Part shown: one piece after another, positions 20,209 to 30,916 of the stretch
Numbering within the stretch: position 1 is the stretch's first letter
Layout of the letters: each line of letters starts with the position of its first letter
DNA from: Caulochytrium protostelioides
Taxonomy: Eukaryota > Chytridiomycota > Caulochytriomycetes > Caulochytriales > Caulochytriaceae
Length of the DNA stretch: 40,381 nt
NCBI GenBank assembly: GCA_003615045.1
Contig: ML014279.1
Coordinates: 1 to 40,381 of the forward strand
Direction of reading: 5' to 3'
Notes under the pieces: model-generated
The model's input: only the letters and a program-made list of their open reading frames with translations
Databases searched by the model: none
What the model was told of the DNA's origin: nothing
Translations under genes and position numbers: made by a program

Positions 20209-20625
20209 TTAGACAGGCAAGGAGCGTCCCACGATCCGGTCAACGACATGCGAAACGCCTGGCAAGTTGAGGACGTTGCCGATAAATGGCATGCGGCGGA
20301 GGAAGCCGACGACGACCGGGAAAAAGTCGCCAAAGAGATTGATGAACCCGAAGAGTTCGAGGCCCATGCCCAAAACGGGACGCCGGATGAAGACGAGGAT
20401 TATCCCGCCGAGAAAGGCGACGGTACCGCGCAACCGGTCGCGGCGACCAAAGAAAAACGCGATGGTTTTCGGGATGCCGATCATAAGCGTCAAGCCGCCG
20501 AGGAACAGGATGTTGCCAATCGCCAGCAGGCCGCCGTCGAAAAAGAGCAGGACGCCGAGCACCATGAAGAACAGGCCGAAGGCCGTGAGGCCGACGCCGA
20601 TTTTCTGCACATCCGAGAGCCACAT
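20209..20625 (-). CDS. GOT1: Got1 Golgi transport membrane protein
   Basis: Got1 is a small tetraspanning protein of ER-derived COPII vesicles and the early Golgi that assists ER-to-Golgi and intra-Golgi transport. The intronless frame from the ATG at 20625 encodes 138 residues, the same length as yeast Got1. It begins MWLSDVQKIGVGLTAFGLFF, the conserved start. Four hydrophobic spans follow, with GGLLAIGNILFLGGL, IGIPKTIAFFFGRRDRLRGT and FGDFFPVVVGFLRRMPFIGN, the family motifs of the loops and the third and fourth spans. Sixty-odd in-frame codons upstream without a needed start are treated as leader. The gene stands alone and is convergent with eS30. Confidence 0.96.
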   Translation of the reverse strand: MWLSDVQKIGVGLTAFGLFFMVLGVLLFFDGGLLAIGNILFLGGLTLMIGIPKTIAFFFGRRDRLRGTVAFLGGIILVFIRRPVLGMGLELFGFINLFGDFFPVVVGFLRRMPFIGNVLNLPGVSHVVDRIVGRSLPV

Positions 20626-21628
20626 GGCAGCGCGGGCCGGGTCGGGGTCGGGCCGGGTAAGGGCGTAAGAACAGGTGGAGGCGCGGCCGCCGCCTGTCGA
20701 GGGACAAACGGGTGCTGGCACGCGGGAGCACGTGGACTGCCCGCAGCTGAGTGGCAGAGACGTGGACGCGGTACCAAGCGACGCGTGGAAGGACAGCCGG
20801 TCGTCGTCGTCGCGCTCACTCAGCGACTCTATGCACACTCACGCGAGTGCATCCAATATTTTTGCTAACAATGATGTTGTGGTGCGTACGGGTTTCTGCA
20901 AAAATTATCGAGCTAGCGACGTAAGCGGAGAACGGAGGGCGTTGAAGCGCCGTCGCCGTCAAAGTCAGCTACAGGATGGAGGGGGGGCAACGTGCAGGCT
21001 CTCGCGCGTGGCAGCCACGGGCGTCACTGCACTGCGACACGTGGCCAATGGTCAACAAGCAAGGAAATGGAATGGGATAGGACCGAGACGCGCGAGCCGT
21101 GACAAATTACAAACGTAGCAATAACAATGACAATGACAATGACAATCCTAGATAGTTCACCTTTTTATCTTTGTTTGAGCTACGCAACACGGTCCCATGT
21201 GCTCATCGACGTCAAAGGCGCCCATCGTCACGAAGGGAGGCGGAGAGCCGTGCCGCTCACCGATTAGCTCATGTCGGCCCGGCACGACGGCCGCGCGACG
21301 TGCGCCGCCGTTCGAGGGGCGCGCCTAAGGGCTAGTCGTCCACAGAGCCTCAAAGAATGGAAAAAAAAAAGGAGAAAAGGCGAGCAAGCCAAAGCATGGC
21401 GTGCGGGTTCGCGGTTCCGTCTTGCTGCGCGTTCACATCCGTTGGGAAAAGCGAAGGAGCCGTGGTGGCGGCGGCGGCGAAGACTGAAATGGCCGCTTTT
21501 GATCGCGGGTCTCCAGAACCTATGTTGCGCCCTCCTGGATAATCATTTCATCATTTTATTTTAGTTGTTACTGTGCGCCAGATGGTTCTTGAGCTACGTC
21601 AAACATTTCTCGCTATGAACGGATCTCT
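20626..21628. other. Intergenic region with a short hexanucleotide repeat
   Basis: About 1 kb between the Got1 start and the stop of the short-chain dehydrogenase, both on the minus strand. It contains the CAATGA repeat at 21124-21147, a ten-base A run near 21361 and AT-rich DNA near 21540. No convincing frame. It should include the Got1 promoter. Confidence 0.4.
21124..21147. repeat. CAATGA hexanucleotide repeat
   Basis: About four copies of a six-base unit (CAATGA) in non-coding DNA, about 500 bases upstream of the Got1 start. Confidence 0.75.
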
Positions 21629-22411
21629 TCAGGCCTGCTTCTGGTATGCACTGAGCTCCGGCGAATCAAAAGAGAAGAACTTGCCTGAGAGGCCGTGGAT
21701 CGCATCCCACGTAGCAAGGGCCACATTCGCAAAGACGGCGGCAGGCACCTCCGGCGACAGCAGCTGGCCATTCTCGTGGAGTGCCGTGAACTTGGCATAC
21801 TCTTCCGGCTTCATGGCTTCCGCCGCTGTCTCACGGATCGCCGTCTGCATATCGGTACGCACCACACCCGGACGCACCGAGAGCAGCGTGACCGCATCCT
21901 CTTCAGCCGCAGCGCACTCGATGATCATGTTGGCCGCCGCCTTGGAGGTGCAGTAGGCGCCCCATCCCGCGTAGCCGTGCGCGGCGGCACCACTCGAGTT
22001 GTACACGAAGGTACCGCGGCTCGTGCGCAGTGCCGGTAGCGTCGCCTGCAGCAAGTGCAGCACCGACATAGTGTTGATCGTCATCGCGCGCTCCCACTGC
22101 ACCGCGTCGACGGTCGCCACACGCGACAGCGGCTCGAGCACGCCCGCATTGTGAATCACGGCGTCGAGCTGGCCGTTGTGCGTCTTGACGGCGGCATCGA
22201 CGGCGGCGCGGGCGGCGGTCGCGCCCTGAGCTAGATCAGCCGCGACATAGGTGAAGCGCGCTGCAGCGCCGGGGGTCGGCGGTTCGCACGTGGCGCTGCG
22301 TGAAACGCCGACCACGTGCACGTGCTCGTGCGACAGTAGCTGCTTCAGGATCCCGGCGCCGATCCCGCGGGTGCATCCGGTGAGCAGGACGACTTTCTTG
22401 GCAGCGGTCAT
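21629..22411 (-). CDS. Short-chain dehydrogenase/reductase
   Basis: A 260-residue classical SDR: a cytosolic NAD(P)-dependent oxidoreductase, substrate unknown. The start MTAAKKVVLLTGCTRGIGAG carries the coenzyme motif TGxxxGIG (11-18). NAG follows in VIHNAG, and the active site is complete, with Ser140, Tyr153 and Lys157 in YCTSK. The motif VRPGVVRTDMQ after the active site is typical of yeast Irc24/YIR035C-like benzil reductases and sepiapterin-reductase-like proteins, and NADPH preference is plausible. The C-terminus (SFDSPELSAYQKQA) is short, with no peroxisomal or membrane signal. The ATG at 22411 is chosen because the fold begins there; codons upstream are AT-rich and not protein-like. 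A cluster of 14-base repeats lies about 225 bases upstream. Confidence 0.9.
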   Translation of the reverse strand: MTAAKKVVLLTGCTRGIGAGILKQLLSHEHVHVVGVSRSATCEPPTPGAAARFTYVAADLAQGATAARAAVDAAVKTHNGQLDAVIHNAGVLEPLSRVATVDAVQWERAMTINTMSVLHLLQATLPALRTSRGTFVYNSSGAAAHGYAGWGAYCTSKAAANMIIECAAAEEDAVTLLSVRPGVVRTDMQTAIRETAAEAMKPEEYAKFTALHENGQLLSPEVPAAVFANVALATWDAIHGLSGKFFSFDSPELSAYQKQA

Positions 22412-24124
22412 GGCGGTGATAAGTATAGAAAAGGAGTGATTAATAGAATAGTTGGATGGAGAAAAGGAATGACGCGATGGTGGAGAACAAGGACAGGGGC
22501 GTACTGCGCAGAAAGTATGTTCGCGAATGCATGCCCGAGGGGTGACTGGGGGAGAAGAGAAGCGCAAGATCTTCTGCTGGAATGGTATCGCATTTATACG
22601 CGAACATATTCATTAGTGGGATGTGTTGGCCAGCACACATATGTCAGCGCACATATGTCAGCGCACGTGTGTCAGCATATGTCGGCCAGCATACGCCGCC
22701 AGTCTATGCGTTGTATCGGGGCCTCCGTCTCCGCGAGTCTCCACGGGTCCGACATCGGGCGACGTGTTGCCCCCAGTAGTTTCTTAACTGATGAGAAATC
22801 CACGGAAGGCGACGCCAAAGTCTCAATTACTTGCGCCACAACCGATTCGCCTTTTTCGGGCCTGATGCCGCCCTGAGCGGGTCAAGAGGCGTACGCGTCG
22901 ATGATGACAAACCAGATCGCCCCATCTAATCGTTTTACCTGTTACCATGACCAGCTCGCATGAGCCACGGGGCTGCGGCCTTGCTCCTGCATATCTGCGC
23001 TTCAGCATTGTATATTATAATCATCACCCCGCCGGGATGAGAATCATGCGAAGCGGAAGTTTTGCCGCCGCGATGCTGGACCCGTACGAGGACATGATAC
23101 AGCACGCGCGCGCAGTTTTTTCGGCGAGACTTTAACTCGTCGCTTTAAAGCCTCGAGCCTCGAGACAAACGTCTTGTGGACGGGGGCTGAGTACTTGGCT
23201 AACAGAACCAGTGCCAAATTCGAGTTTACCATATCTGGTATATAAGTGGCTTCTATCCAGTTTTCATTACTGGTCATTCAGGTTGGAACTATACTAGTCT
23301 ATGTATTAGCCAAGCTTTGTGATTGACAGAGTTTTTTTATGTATCGTTTAACGTACCATATTGAATTTTTCATGCAGGTGATAGGAGATGTCGATAGTTC
23401 GCTTAAACCGATCCCTCCTGGGTGGGGGGGCCGGGAAGGGATCGGCTGAATGACGGCGAACGGCTCTCTCTTTGGCGAGTCAAGGGTCGTGGCGCGGGGC
23501 GCAGCGGAGCCAACGCGCACTGCCTAGGCCCTCTCCTTTGTCCATCCGTCTGCGCCGCCGCCGAGATGCGGCGCATCCCGCCGCCCGCCGCGTCCGCCCG
23601 AGCGAAGGGTGCTTGCAGTGCTCCCGATGCCTAGCGCCGCACGCCGCGGGCTCGTGCAAGCAAGACCTCTCGACGACCAAAGCCACGGGAACACGGCCGC
23701 TCGTGCCATACGACAGGGCGTCACGACGAAGGCGCAGCGAGGACCGCCGCTATCGCGTTGAAAAAAATGGCGCTCACAGACCATGGAGACGATACGATAT
23801 CGACATGAATTTCGATGCAGGACGGTTGCACGATACCGCGACCACGTCATACCGATGGTTGCACATATTAAATTCACGGCTACGCCTCCATCGCGTGCTC
23901 ATTAGCCTCGCTCCGCCTCGGTGCGCGCGCCACCTTCCACACCACCGCAACGACGTCGGAAACGACGACGCGGACCGCTTCTGCGACCTGTTTCCGCTCT
24001 GCGTTTTTCTGCCTCGCTCTCGTCGTCGCCGACGCGACGTCTCCCGTCCTACGTTTCGTGGATAGTGCTCGCGGCGTGACATCGGACGGCCCTCTTGACC
24101 CACTCCGTCGCGGGCGCTACCACG
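22412..24124. other. Long divergent intergenic region, no gene seen
   Basis: About 1.7 kb between the divergent starts of the short-chain dehydrogenase and Spt16. It holds the 14-base repeat cluster at 22636-22686. An AT-rich section at about 22980-23400 has a TATATAAG near 23240, followed by a GC-rich stretch at 23400-23660. Several frames of 60-200 codons occur, mostly from non-ATG starts and Arg-rich. I could not support any of them as a gene. Confidence 0.4.
22636..22686. repeat. 14-bp CACATATGTCAGCG tandem repeat
   Basis: Two exact copies (22636-22649 and 22650-22663) and a diverged third (from 22664) that turns the ATAT core into a CACGTG E-box. The CACATATG-type cores are palindromic, which suits binding by a dimeric regulator. 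The cluster lies about 225 bases upstream of the short-chain dehydrogenase start. A regulatory role is inference. Confidence 0.75.
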
Positions 24125-27100
24125 ATGCCTAGCTCCGTGGTCTTGGACACAGCGACGTTTCATCGTCGTCTTCGCGCACTGCAGACGCACTGGAAGGTAT
24201 GCGCACAGTTTGGTTGACTTTTTGGCGATCATCCTGGTCGGGCGGCCCTCGCGGCTGCTGACCCACAACTCCTTAGCGACCGAAGCCGTAATCGATGGTT
24301 TCACTCACCTTGCTTCAGTTGATTCGATGTGATACTGGACTCGCAATGTTATGGGAAAACAGTCCAACCCTGCTGAATACAGCGATGCGGAGGTGTTGAT
24401 CATCGCCGCCGGCACGGCGCCGGAGGAGACCATGTACTCCAAAACTGGCGCGCTTCATGTAAGTTCCTTCTTTGGTCTCGATAAGTTGATCAGCCGACGC
24501 GGGTTTGCGAAGAAAAAACAAACTTCGCTTGATTGTCGACCTCTTTGCCTCGGTAATGCCGTCGCCGGCTTGTTTATTCGTATGTTTCTGACGTATCCCC
24601 TTTTCTTTTCATTATGCGATGGAACCTCTTTTATCAACACAGAGCTGGCTTTTAGGATGGTCGTTTACTGATACGCTGATCGCCATCTTTGCCGACCGTG
24701 TGGTATTCCTTGCAAGCAACACGAAAGCTAACATTCTGAACCAGCTAGCCTCCAACAGCGATGGCGGCCGTGTCCACGCCCCTGTGGAAATTATCCGTCG
24801 TGGCAAAGGTGACTGCACCGCTGAAATCAACACCTTCCTGGATGCCGTCAAGACGGCCCATGTGGGTGCCGGGTCCTGCCGCGCCGGTATGGTGCTGAAG
24901 GACATGGAGCAGGACGGCGCCTTTGCGCAACAGTGGCTTGCCCGTGCGCGTGCCCCCGAGACTGCCACAGCCATCACGTTTGTGGACATGACCGCGAGTA
25001 TCGCGACGGTGCTGGCCGTCAAGGATGATAGCGAGCAGAAGCTGGTTCGTGTCGCGGCCAAGGTCAGCTCGGCTGTGATGAACCACTTCTTTATCGACCG
25101 CATGCAGTCGGTCATTGATGAGCAGCTGAGCGTGACCCACGATGCGCTATCGCACGAGATCGAGGGCTGCATCGAGGGCGACAACTGCCGCAAGAAGCTC
25201 CGCTTGGCCTCAGACGTCGTGGTGGAGAACCTAGACTGGTGCTACCAGCCGATCGTCCAGTCGGGCGGCGTCTATGATCTGCGGCGGTTCAGCCCACCGA
25301 ATGCAGACCCCCTCACCGAGGGCGTGATTGTCGCGTCGATGGGTGTCCGATACTTCTCTTACTGCTCCAACATCGCGCGCACGTTCCTGATTGATCCGGA
25401 GCCGAAGGTCGAGACAAACTACCAGTTTTTGGAAGAAGTCTTCGAGCATCTCCTCTCCAAGCTCGTGGACGGCGCCAAGACGGACGAGGTATACAACTCC
25501 GTCAACATGTTCGTGAGCAAACTCCGACCTGAGCTCGCGCCACATCTGACCAAGAACGTCGGCTTCGGCATGGGGATCGAGTTCCGCGAGAGCGCGTATC
25601 TTCTCGGCGCCAAGACAAGTCGCGAGATCAAGGCGGGCATGATCATGCATGCCTCGGTCGGCTTTTCGAATCTCGAAAACACCGAGACGAAGGACCCCAA
25701 GCGCAAGGTGTACGCGCTGCTCATCAGCGATACGGTGCGTGTGACGAACGCGGCACCGACGGTACTGACGGAATCGAATCGCGCTCTGGCAGACATTTCC
25801 TACAAGCTGAAAGACGACGATGCCGAAGTTTCGAAGTCACACATCGCTTCCAAGAAGAAAGCCCGCGCGCAGGTGAGCCCACTTAAGCCGCGTCGCAACA
25901 AAGACAACCGCGAAGCCGATGTGTCGAACGAGGTGAAGCGCAAGCAGCACCAGAAGCAGCTGGCTCGCCGGATCCAGGAAGCGGGCATCAGCCGATTTGC
26001 CGATGACAGCGAGGGCAGCACGCCGCTGACCAAGAAGGAGCAGTTCCAACGGTATGAGTCGTACAAAATGGAAGGCAAGCTGCCACGTGCCATCAGCGAG
26101 TGCAAGATCCTCGTGGATGCTCGCGCGCAGTCGATTATCTTACCTATCTTTGGCCAGGCTGTACCGTTCCACATGAACACACTCCGCAATGTGACACGCA
26201 ATGAAGAAGGCGAGTATACCTACCTGCGCTTCAACTTTATCACGCCGCCGGGACAAGGCAAAGCCGCGGCCGCGTTGTTCGAAGATCCCCGCGCCACCTT
26301 CGTGCGCGCCTTGACGTTCCGCTCGACGGATGCTCTGCGATTCACCGAGATCTCGAAGCAGGTGAATGACTTGAAACGTGAGATTGCGAAGCGTGAAGCG
26401 GAGCGTAAAGAGATGGCGGATCTGGTCGAGCAGGACCGCCTGATCGAGATCAAGGGCAAGCGCCCGGCGCGCCTGCAGGAAGTCTTTGCGCGTCCGCAGC
26501 TCGAGGGCAAGCGGTCCGCGGGCGACCTGGAAATCCATGCCAACGGTGTCCGCTACCAGAGTCTCGGCCGATCGGAGCAAACCATTGACATTCTCTACAA
26601 CAACGTGAAGCATCTCTTTTTCCAGCCATGCGACCATGAGCTGGTGATTATCCTGCATTTCCACCTGAAACACCCCATCATGGTGGGTAAGAAGAAGACC
26701 CAGGATGTCCAGTTCTTCCGCGAAGTGACCGATGCCCAGGCTGACGAGACGGGCAACCGCAAACGCCGGCACATGTACGGCGACGAGGACGAACTGGCCA
26801 TGGAACAGGAAGAACGCCGGCGTCGCAGAGCCCTCAACCAAGAGTTCTCGCAGTTTGCAGAGCGCATCCGCGAGTCGAGCAAGGGCCACGTGGAGGCGGA
26901 CCTCCCGGTCCGTGAACTCGGTTTCATGGGTGTGCCCGGCCGTCAGCTTGTCCTCATGCAGCCGACCACCGATTGTTTGGTCCACCTGACCGAGGTGCCG
27001 ACGACGGTCGTGACCTTGAGTGAGGTGGAGCTCGTCCACTTGGAACGTGTCCAGTTTGGCTTGAACAACTTCGACATGGTCTTTGTCTTCAAAGACTTCA

Positions 27101-27597
27101 AGAAGGCACCCGTTCACATCAACACCATCCCGATGGAGAAGCTGGAAGACGTCAAGGACTGGCTCGACACGAGCGACGTAGTTTTCTCGGAAGGCCAGGT
27201 CAACCTGAACTGGAATCAGATTATGAAAACGGTCAACGAGGATCCAGGCGCGTTCTTCCGCGAGGGCGGCTGGTCCTTCCTGGTCTCGGACTCGGAAGAC
27301 GAGGGCGCCGGCTCCGATGCGTCTGATTCGGTCTCCGAATTCGATGCGGGCTCAGACGCCGAGGAAGGCCCCTCCTCCTCCGACTACACGAGCGAGGACG
27401 ACGACGACGGGTCGGCATCGATGTCCGGCTCCGAATCCGAAGGATACGGCTCCGCTTCCTCCGGCAACGAGACCGGCGAAGACTGGGACGAGCTTGACCG
27501 CAAGGCTGCCGCCGCCGACGAGAAGCGCCGCCAGCGCGAGTCTTACTCCGACGACGAGGAAGAGACTGGCCGCGGCCGGAAGAAGGGTCGCCGATAA
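24125..27597 (+). CDS. SPT16: FACT complex subunit Spt16
   Basis: Spt16 is the large subunit of the histone chaperone FACT, which with Pob3 unwraps and rebuilds nucleosomes during transcription and replication. The exons are 24125-24196, 24363-24458 and 24643-27597. The introns (GTATGC...ACAG, 166 bases; GTAAGT...ACAG, 184 bases) are both phase 0. The joined start reads LRALQTHWK-SNPAEYSDAEVL, then KTGALH-SWLLGWSFTDTL, as in fungal Spt16. The 1040-residue product has the inactive aminopeptidase-P-like lobe (up to about 460, with IVASMGVRYFSYCSNIARTF) and a basic linker. Dimerisation and histone-binding middle domains follow, with VRYQSLGRSEQTIDILYNN and VELVHLERVQFGLNNFDMV. An acidic Ser/Asp/Glu tail runs from about 940 and ends in basic GRGRKKGRR. 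Length matches yeast (about 1035). Confidence 0.96.
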
Positions 27598-29251
27598 ACG
27601 CCCAATTGTTATTTTGTTTCCGGTCAATTTTCCTTCGCTCGTCTCCTGACTGGTCCCTGGCCAGCCCGGGGCTCCTCGACACTTTACCCACAGATCCGGT
27701 CTTGACGGATGATAATGACATGCTTCGTATCCCACCTGGTTCGACGAATCATCTCAACGTGGCAGGACCGTGTTTGCAGGTAGGTTTTGCATGCTCTGCT
27801 CCACTTCATGCTGCCTGGACTGCACGGAACTGTCGTCAAAGGGCATGATGATGGCTCGCCTGACGCCGGCTTATAACCGTTGTTTGCTTCGCTCTCCTTT
27901 TATATGTACCTCAACGCACTCAACTCACACGCAGAGTCTGAATCGGTATTGCCGTAACCAATAGACTGCCCCGTGACGCAGGTTGATCACCCTATGCGTC
28001 AATCATGAGGCGCTCGGTATCCAAGAGCAAAAAAAAAACTGCAGACGTGGTGGTGGCCCGAGGCAACCCAAGGTGACATGATCTGGCGAAGGCATGGCCG
28101 ACACCACCGACATCCCCTTGGTAAGGGCCACGATGGCGTTTGTGGCGTTTTGGACGGCGTTGACGACTCTTCAACAATTCTCGTTCGCGCTGACGCCCCT
28201 GCTTCCGCTTCCTGTGGGTGGTATCCTTTTGCTGGCCGCTCGGCATTGGTCCAGTGGCCGCTCAAGCGAGCGAGGCCCACGGTTGCTGCGGTGAGGGCAC
28301 CCGAGCGGCCAACATCAGGGGATGGGGGCGCAGGCGCCGTGTCCGTGACATCGCAGGGGTCGCCAAGCAGGAGACATCGGAGGGGGCGGCGGCGGGAGGA
28401 GGAGGAGCAGGGGTGCCTACCGGAGGGCAGCGACAGCGGGCGCTGTGGCCGCGGGGGCGGCGGGCCTTTGTGTGGCAGCTCAGCAGCGACTCCGAGCCGG
28501 GTCGGCGGTTCAAGCACTCGGCTTCTCCGCAACCCGTCGAGCATCGCCTAGCCGAAGCATGCTTAGGTATCGATGCCGATGACGCCGGCATACTAAGACG
28601 TCTCCCCCCCGAAGCTTTCCCTGCATGCGTGAGAAACGCTGGCCGATCGTGAGCCCTATTAGGCGTCGAGTGACCGGTCATCCTGACGGAATGACTCGCT
28701 CAACCTGGGCGGATACGTCGACCCCCAAGCCCTGCCGTGCCTCATACGATTTTGTTTTTTTGCTATTGTCGTGTTGTCGTGTTCCGGTCCGATGCTATAA
28801 GCTCTACTTGGGACTGCACGACCAGTAGTCATCATATCTCCACTCCTGGCTGCCAGCTGTCACGTGGGATGCTATCTCGCCATCTTGACAGCGTCAACCT
28901 TTCCCAGCTTTTGCATTATACATACTCCGCATTGCATCACATCGCATCGCGTCGCCGATTGGTCGAGCAGCATTGCTTTCTTAGGCCGTCGTGAGTCCCT
29001 CAGCTCGATACTACCGTGAGCAGCTGCTCCGATCATCACTGTCTTTGTTATCCTTTTTTTGGTAGGCCGCCGTTGAACTATACTCGCTGGCTGCTCTTCC
29101 GTCTTGGTGCCTCATGACGGCCAAATCGTCCTAGAAGTGATTCGCTTCGTGAGCGGATCCCCCTCTCCCTCGAAATCGTGAATAATTGGCCGTTCCCTGC
29201 ATTTATCGTAGATCGATACCTGGCTCCCTCATTGCTGGTGCAAGTCTGACC
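27598..29251. other. Long intergenic region with one weak small-ORF candidate
   Basis: About 1.65 kb between Spt16 and Dot1, both plus strand. It contains a weak membrane-peptide frame at 28094-28294 and a GC-rich stretch (28290-28500) open in several frames. An exon-like fragment at 27720-27779 ends in a donor-like GTAGGT. A TATATAAAAGG-like sequence on the minus strand lies near 27900. The Dot1 promoter and leader should occupy the right end. Confidence 0.4.
28094..28294 (+). CDS. Possible small membrane protein (weak candidate)
   Basis: A 66-codon frame from an ATG, with the product starting MADTTDIPLVRATMAFVAFW. A hydrophobic span (about residues 14-50) includes FVAFWTALTTLQQ and PVGGILLLAAR. 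Third positions are GC-rich for the first 40 codons, like genes in the window, then become T-richer. A donor-like GTGGGT at 28214 with a CAG at 28254 would splice in phase into a long Ser/Arg/Gly-rich frame ending at 28551, but that 41-base intron would be much shorter than others here. No family recognised. The opposite strand is also open (28544-27999). I consider it uncertain whether any of these is translated. Confidence 0.2.
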   Translation: MADTTDIPLVRATMAFVAFWTALTTLQQFSFALTPLLPLPVGGILLLAARHWSSGRSSERGPRLLR

Positions 29252-30916
29252 ATGGCCCATGTGGCCATGCCGCTCTCACGACCGGGCAGCGGCGGGCCGC
29301 CGTCGTCCGAGCACCTCAGCACGACCACCGCCCCACACATCAAGCGCATTCCCCGCGTGATGGTCTATCTTCCCAAAGCCCAGTATGAGCTGATCCGCAA
29401 GCGTAAGCCGCTCGACACGCCGAACTCGACGCCCATGGGTTCATCGCCCATGCGCGAGACGACGTCTCCTGCGGCGCGTCTGGCTTCCGCGGTCGCTACT
29501 GCGACGGCCAACGCCGCTACCGTTGCGACCGTGCCGACGCCGCCAGAGGCTGGCAGCGTGCCCTCCAGCGAGCCTCTCAACGGCCTGCCTTCCGACGCGA
29601 ACGCTGCTTATGGCGTCCGTCCATCCAATGACTATCACCGCTCTCATCGCCATGAGAAGGCCGTCGCCGCTGCCGCTATGTCCTTACGTTCCAGTAGTCC
29701 CCTGAGCAGCCCACGCTCGGGCGCCTCTCGTGGCGATGGCCGTCTCCGCGAGCGGCGGCGGCGCCGTCTTGAAACCCGTCCTGGTTACGTCGTGGTACCC
29801 GATCTCGGCGAGCCGCCGTCGAGTCCGACGCGGCGCCACGAATCAGGCCTTGTTCATTCGGCCACCATGGTCGCGCGGGCATTGGCCAGTAAGTACAAGC
29901 CCCTCGATAAGAACAGTGACTTGATTACGATCGAGCTGTTTTACCCGTGCCCGAACGCCAAGGAGCGCTATACCTTGGCGTATCCGACGACTGCGGGCGA
30001 GTACAACCCCGTGCATGATATCTACACGACGGTCCCTCTCATTCTCGAGAACTGCGTGACGGAGGCATACGCTTCTCGGTTTGGAACGAACCGGCACGGC
30101 ATTCTGCGCAGTATCATGAAAGCCTGTCACACGAAGGACCCACACGGACTGGCCTCCGCGATCGAGGATTACAATGACGAGATGCAGCACTACTGGTCCG
30201 CCCTGAGTCTCCCGGACGACACCTTCGTGCCGTTCCTCGCGCAATCGGCGTCCTATGACCTCGTGGTACATATGATGGAACAGAGCTATGCACGCACCGT
30301 GGCCCCCTTCGCCGATGCACTGAACCACTACACGGGGTTCTCCAACAACGTGTACGGCGAGATCAAGCATCGCCTCGTTGCACAGATCATGAACACAGTC
30401 AAGCTGAAGCCAGGGATGGTTTATCTGGATATGGGATCGGGGATCGGCAACACGGTGCTGCAGGTCGCGGCAGAACACAACTGCGAGAGTTGGGGCATCG
30501 AGGTGATGGAGACACCGGCGGCGTTGGCAGACAGCCAGCGGCGCGACTTTACGGAGCGTGTGCGGCTCTACAACAAACCCTGCGGCACGATTTCGTTGCT
30601 GCACGGCGACTTTCTCAACACGCCTGCGATTGACGCCGTGATTCAGCGCGCTGATGTCATTCTGGTCAACAACTATGCGTTCAGCGCAGAGCTGAACCAC
30701 CAGATCCTGGCCAAGCTTCTAGACGTGAAAAACACGGTCAAAATAGTGACGTTGAAGGCGTTTGTCGCGGTCGAGCGCCGTCTTAGCGCCCGCCGTGTCG
30801 ATGCCATCGAGTCGATCTTCCGCGTGACGGAACACTACTTCGGAAAGTCATGCGTGTCCTGGACCAACGAGGGCGGTTCCTTCTTTGTGCATACGGTCGA
30901 CCGCGCCAGCGGCTAG
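29252..30916 (+). CDS. DOT1: Histone H3 lysine 79 methyltransferase Dot1
   Basis: Dot1 methylates Lys79 on the nucleosome core of histone H3, acting in silencing and DNA damage checkpoints, and is the non-SET lysine methyltransferase. The intronless frame from ATG 29252 (context GACCATGG) encodes 554 residues. Residues 1-215 are disordered and Ser/Pro/Ala-rich, with a basic patch (RLRERRRRRLETRPGY) that may bind nucleosomes, as the Lys-rich part of yeast Dot1 does. The catalytic domain has VYGEIKHRLVAQIMNTVKLK, the SAM-binding motif LDMGSGIGNTVLQ (Asp393), the acidic GIEVMETPA, and VNNYAFSAELN (472-482), the counterpart of the NNFAF substrate motif. VTLKAFV near the end is also typical. An upstream TTG in frame is not a start. 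Confidence 0.95.
   Translation: MAHVAMPLSRPGSGGPPSSEHLSTTTAPHIKRIPRVMVYLPKAQYELIRKRKPLDTPNSTPMGSSPMRETTSPAARLASAVATATANAATVATVPTPPEAGSVPSSEPLNGLPSDANAAYGVRPSNDYHRSHRHEKAVAAAAMSLRSSSPLSSPRSGASRGDGRLRERRRRRLETRPGYVVVPDLGEPPSSPTRRHESGLVHSATMVARALASKYKPLDKNSDLITIELFYPCPNAKERYTLAYPTTAGEYNPVHDIYTTVPLILENCVTEAYASRFGTNRHGILRSIMKACHTKDPHGLASAIEDYNDEMQHYWSALSLPDDTFVPFLAQSASYDLVVHMMEQSYARTVAPFADALNHYTGFSNNVYGEIKHRLVAQIMNTVKLKPGMVYLDMGSGIGNTVLQVAAEHNCESWGIEVMETPAALADSQRRDFTERVRLYNKPCGTISLLHGDFLNTPAIDAVIQRADVILVNNYAFSAELNHQILAKLLDVKNTVKIVTLKAFVAVERRLSARRVDAIESIFRVTEHYFGKSCVSWTNEGGSFFVHTVDRASG

Noticed and set aside
26140-27117. 325-codon minus-strand frame inside Spt16
   Set aside because: Antisense of a strongly coding region; no recognisable domain.
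27720-27779. Exon-like plus-strand fragment ending in CAG before GTAGGT (product MLRIPPGSTNHLNVAG...)
   Set aside because: No downstream exon could be joined to give a sensible protein, so it is probably chance.
27752-27847. Short minus-strand peptide with a TATATAAAAGG-like sequence about 50 bases upstream
   Set aside because: It has only about 30 codons before a stop and no splice continuation.
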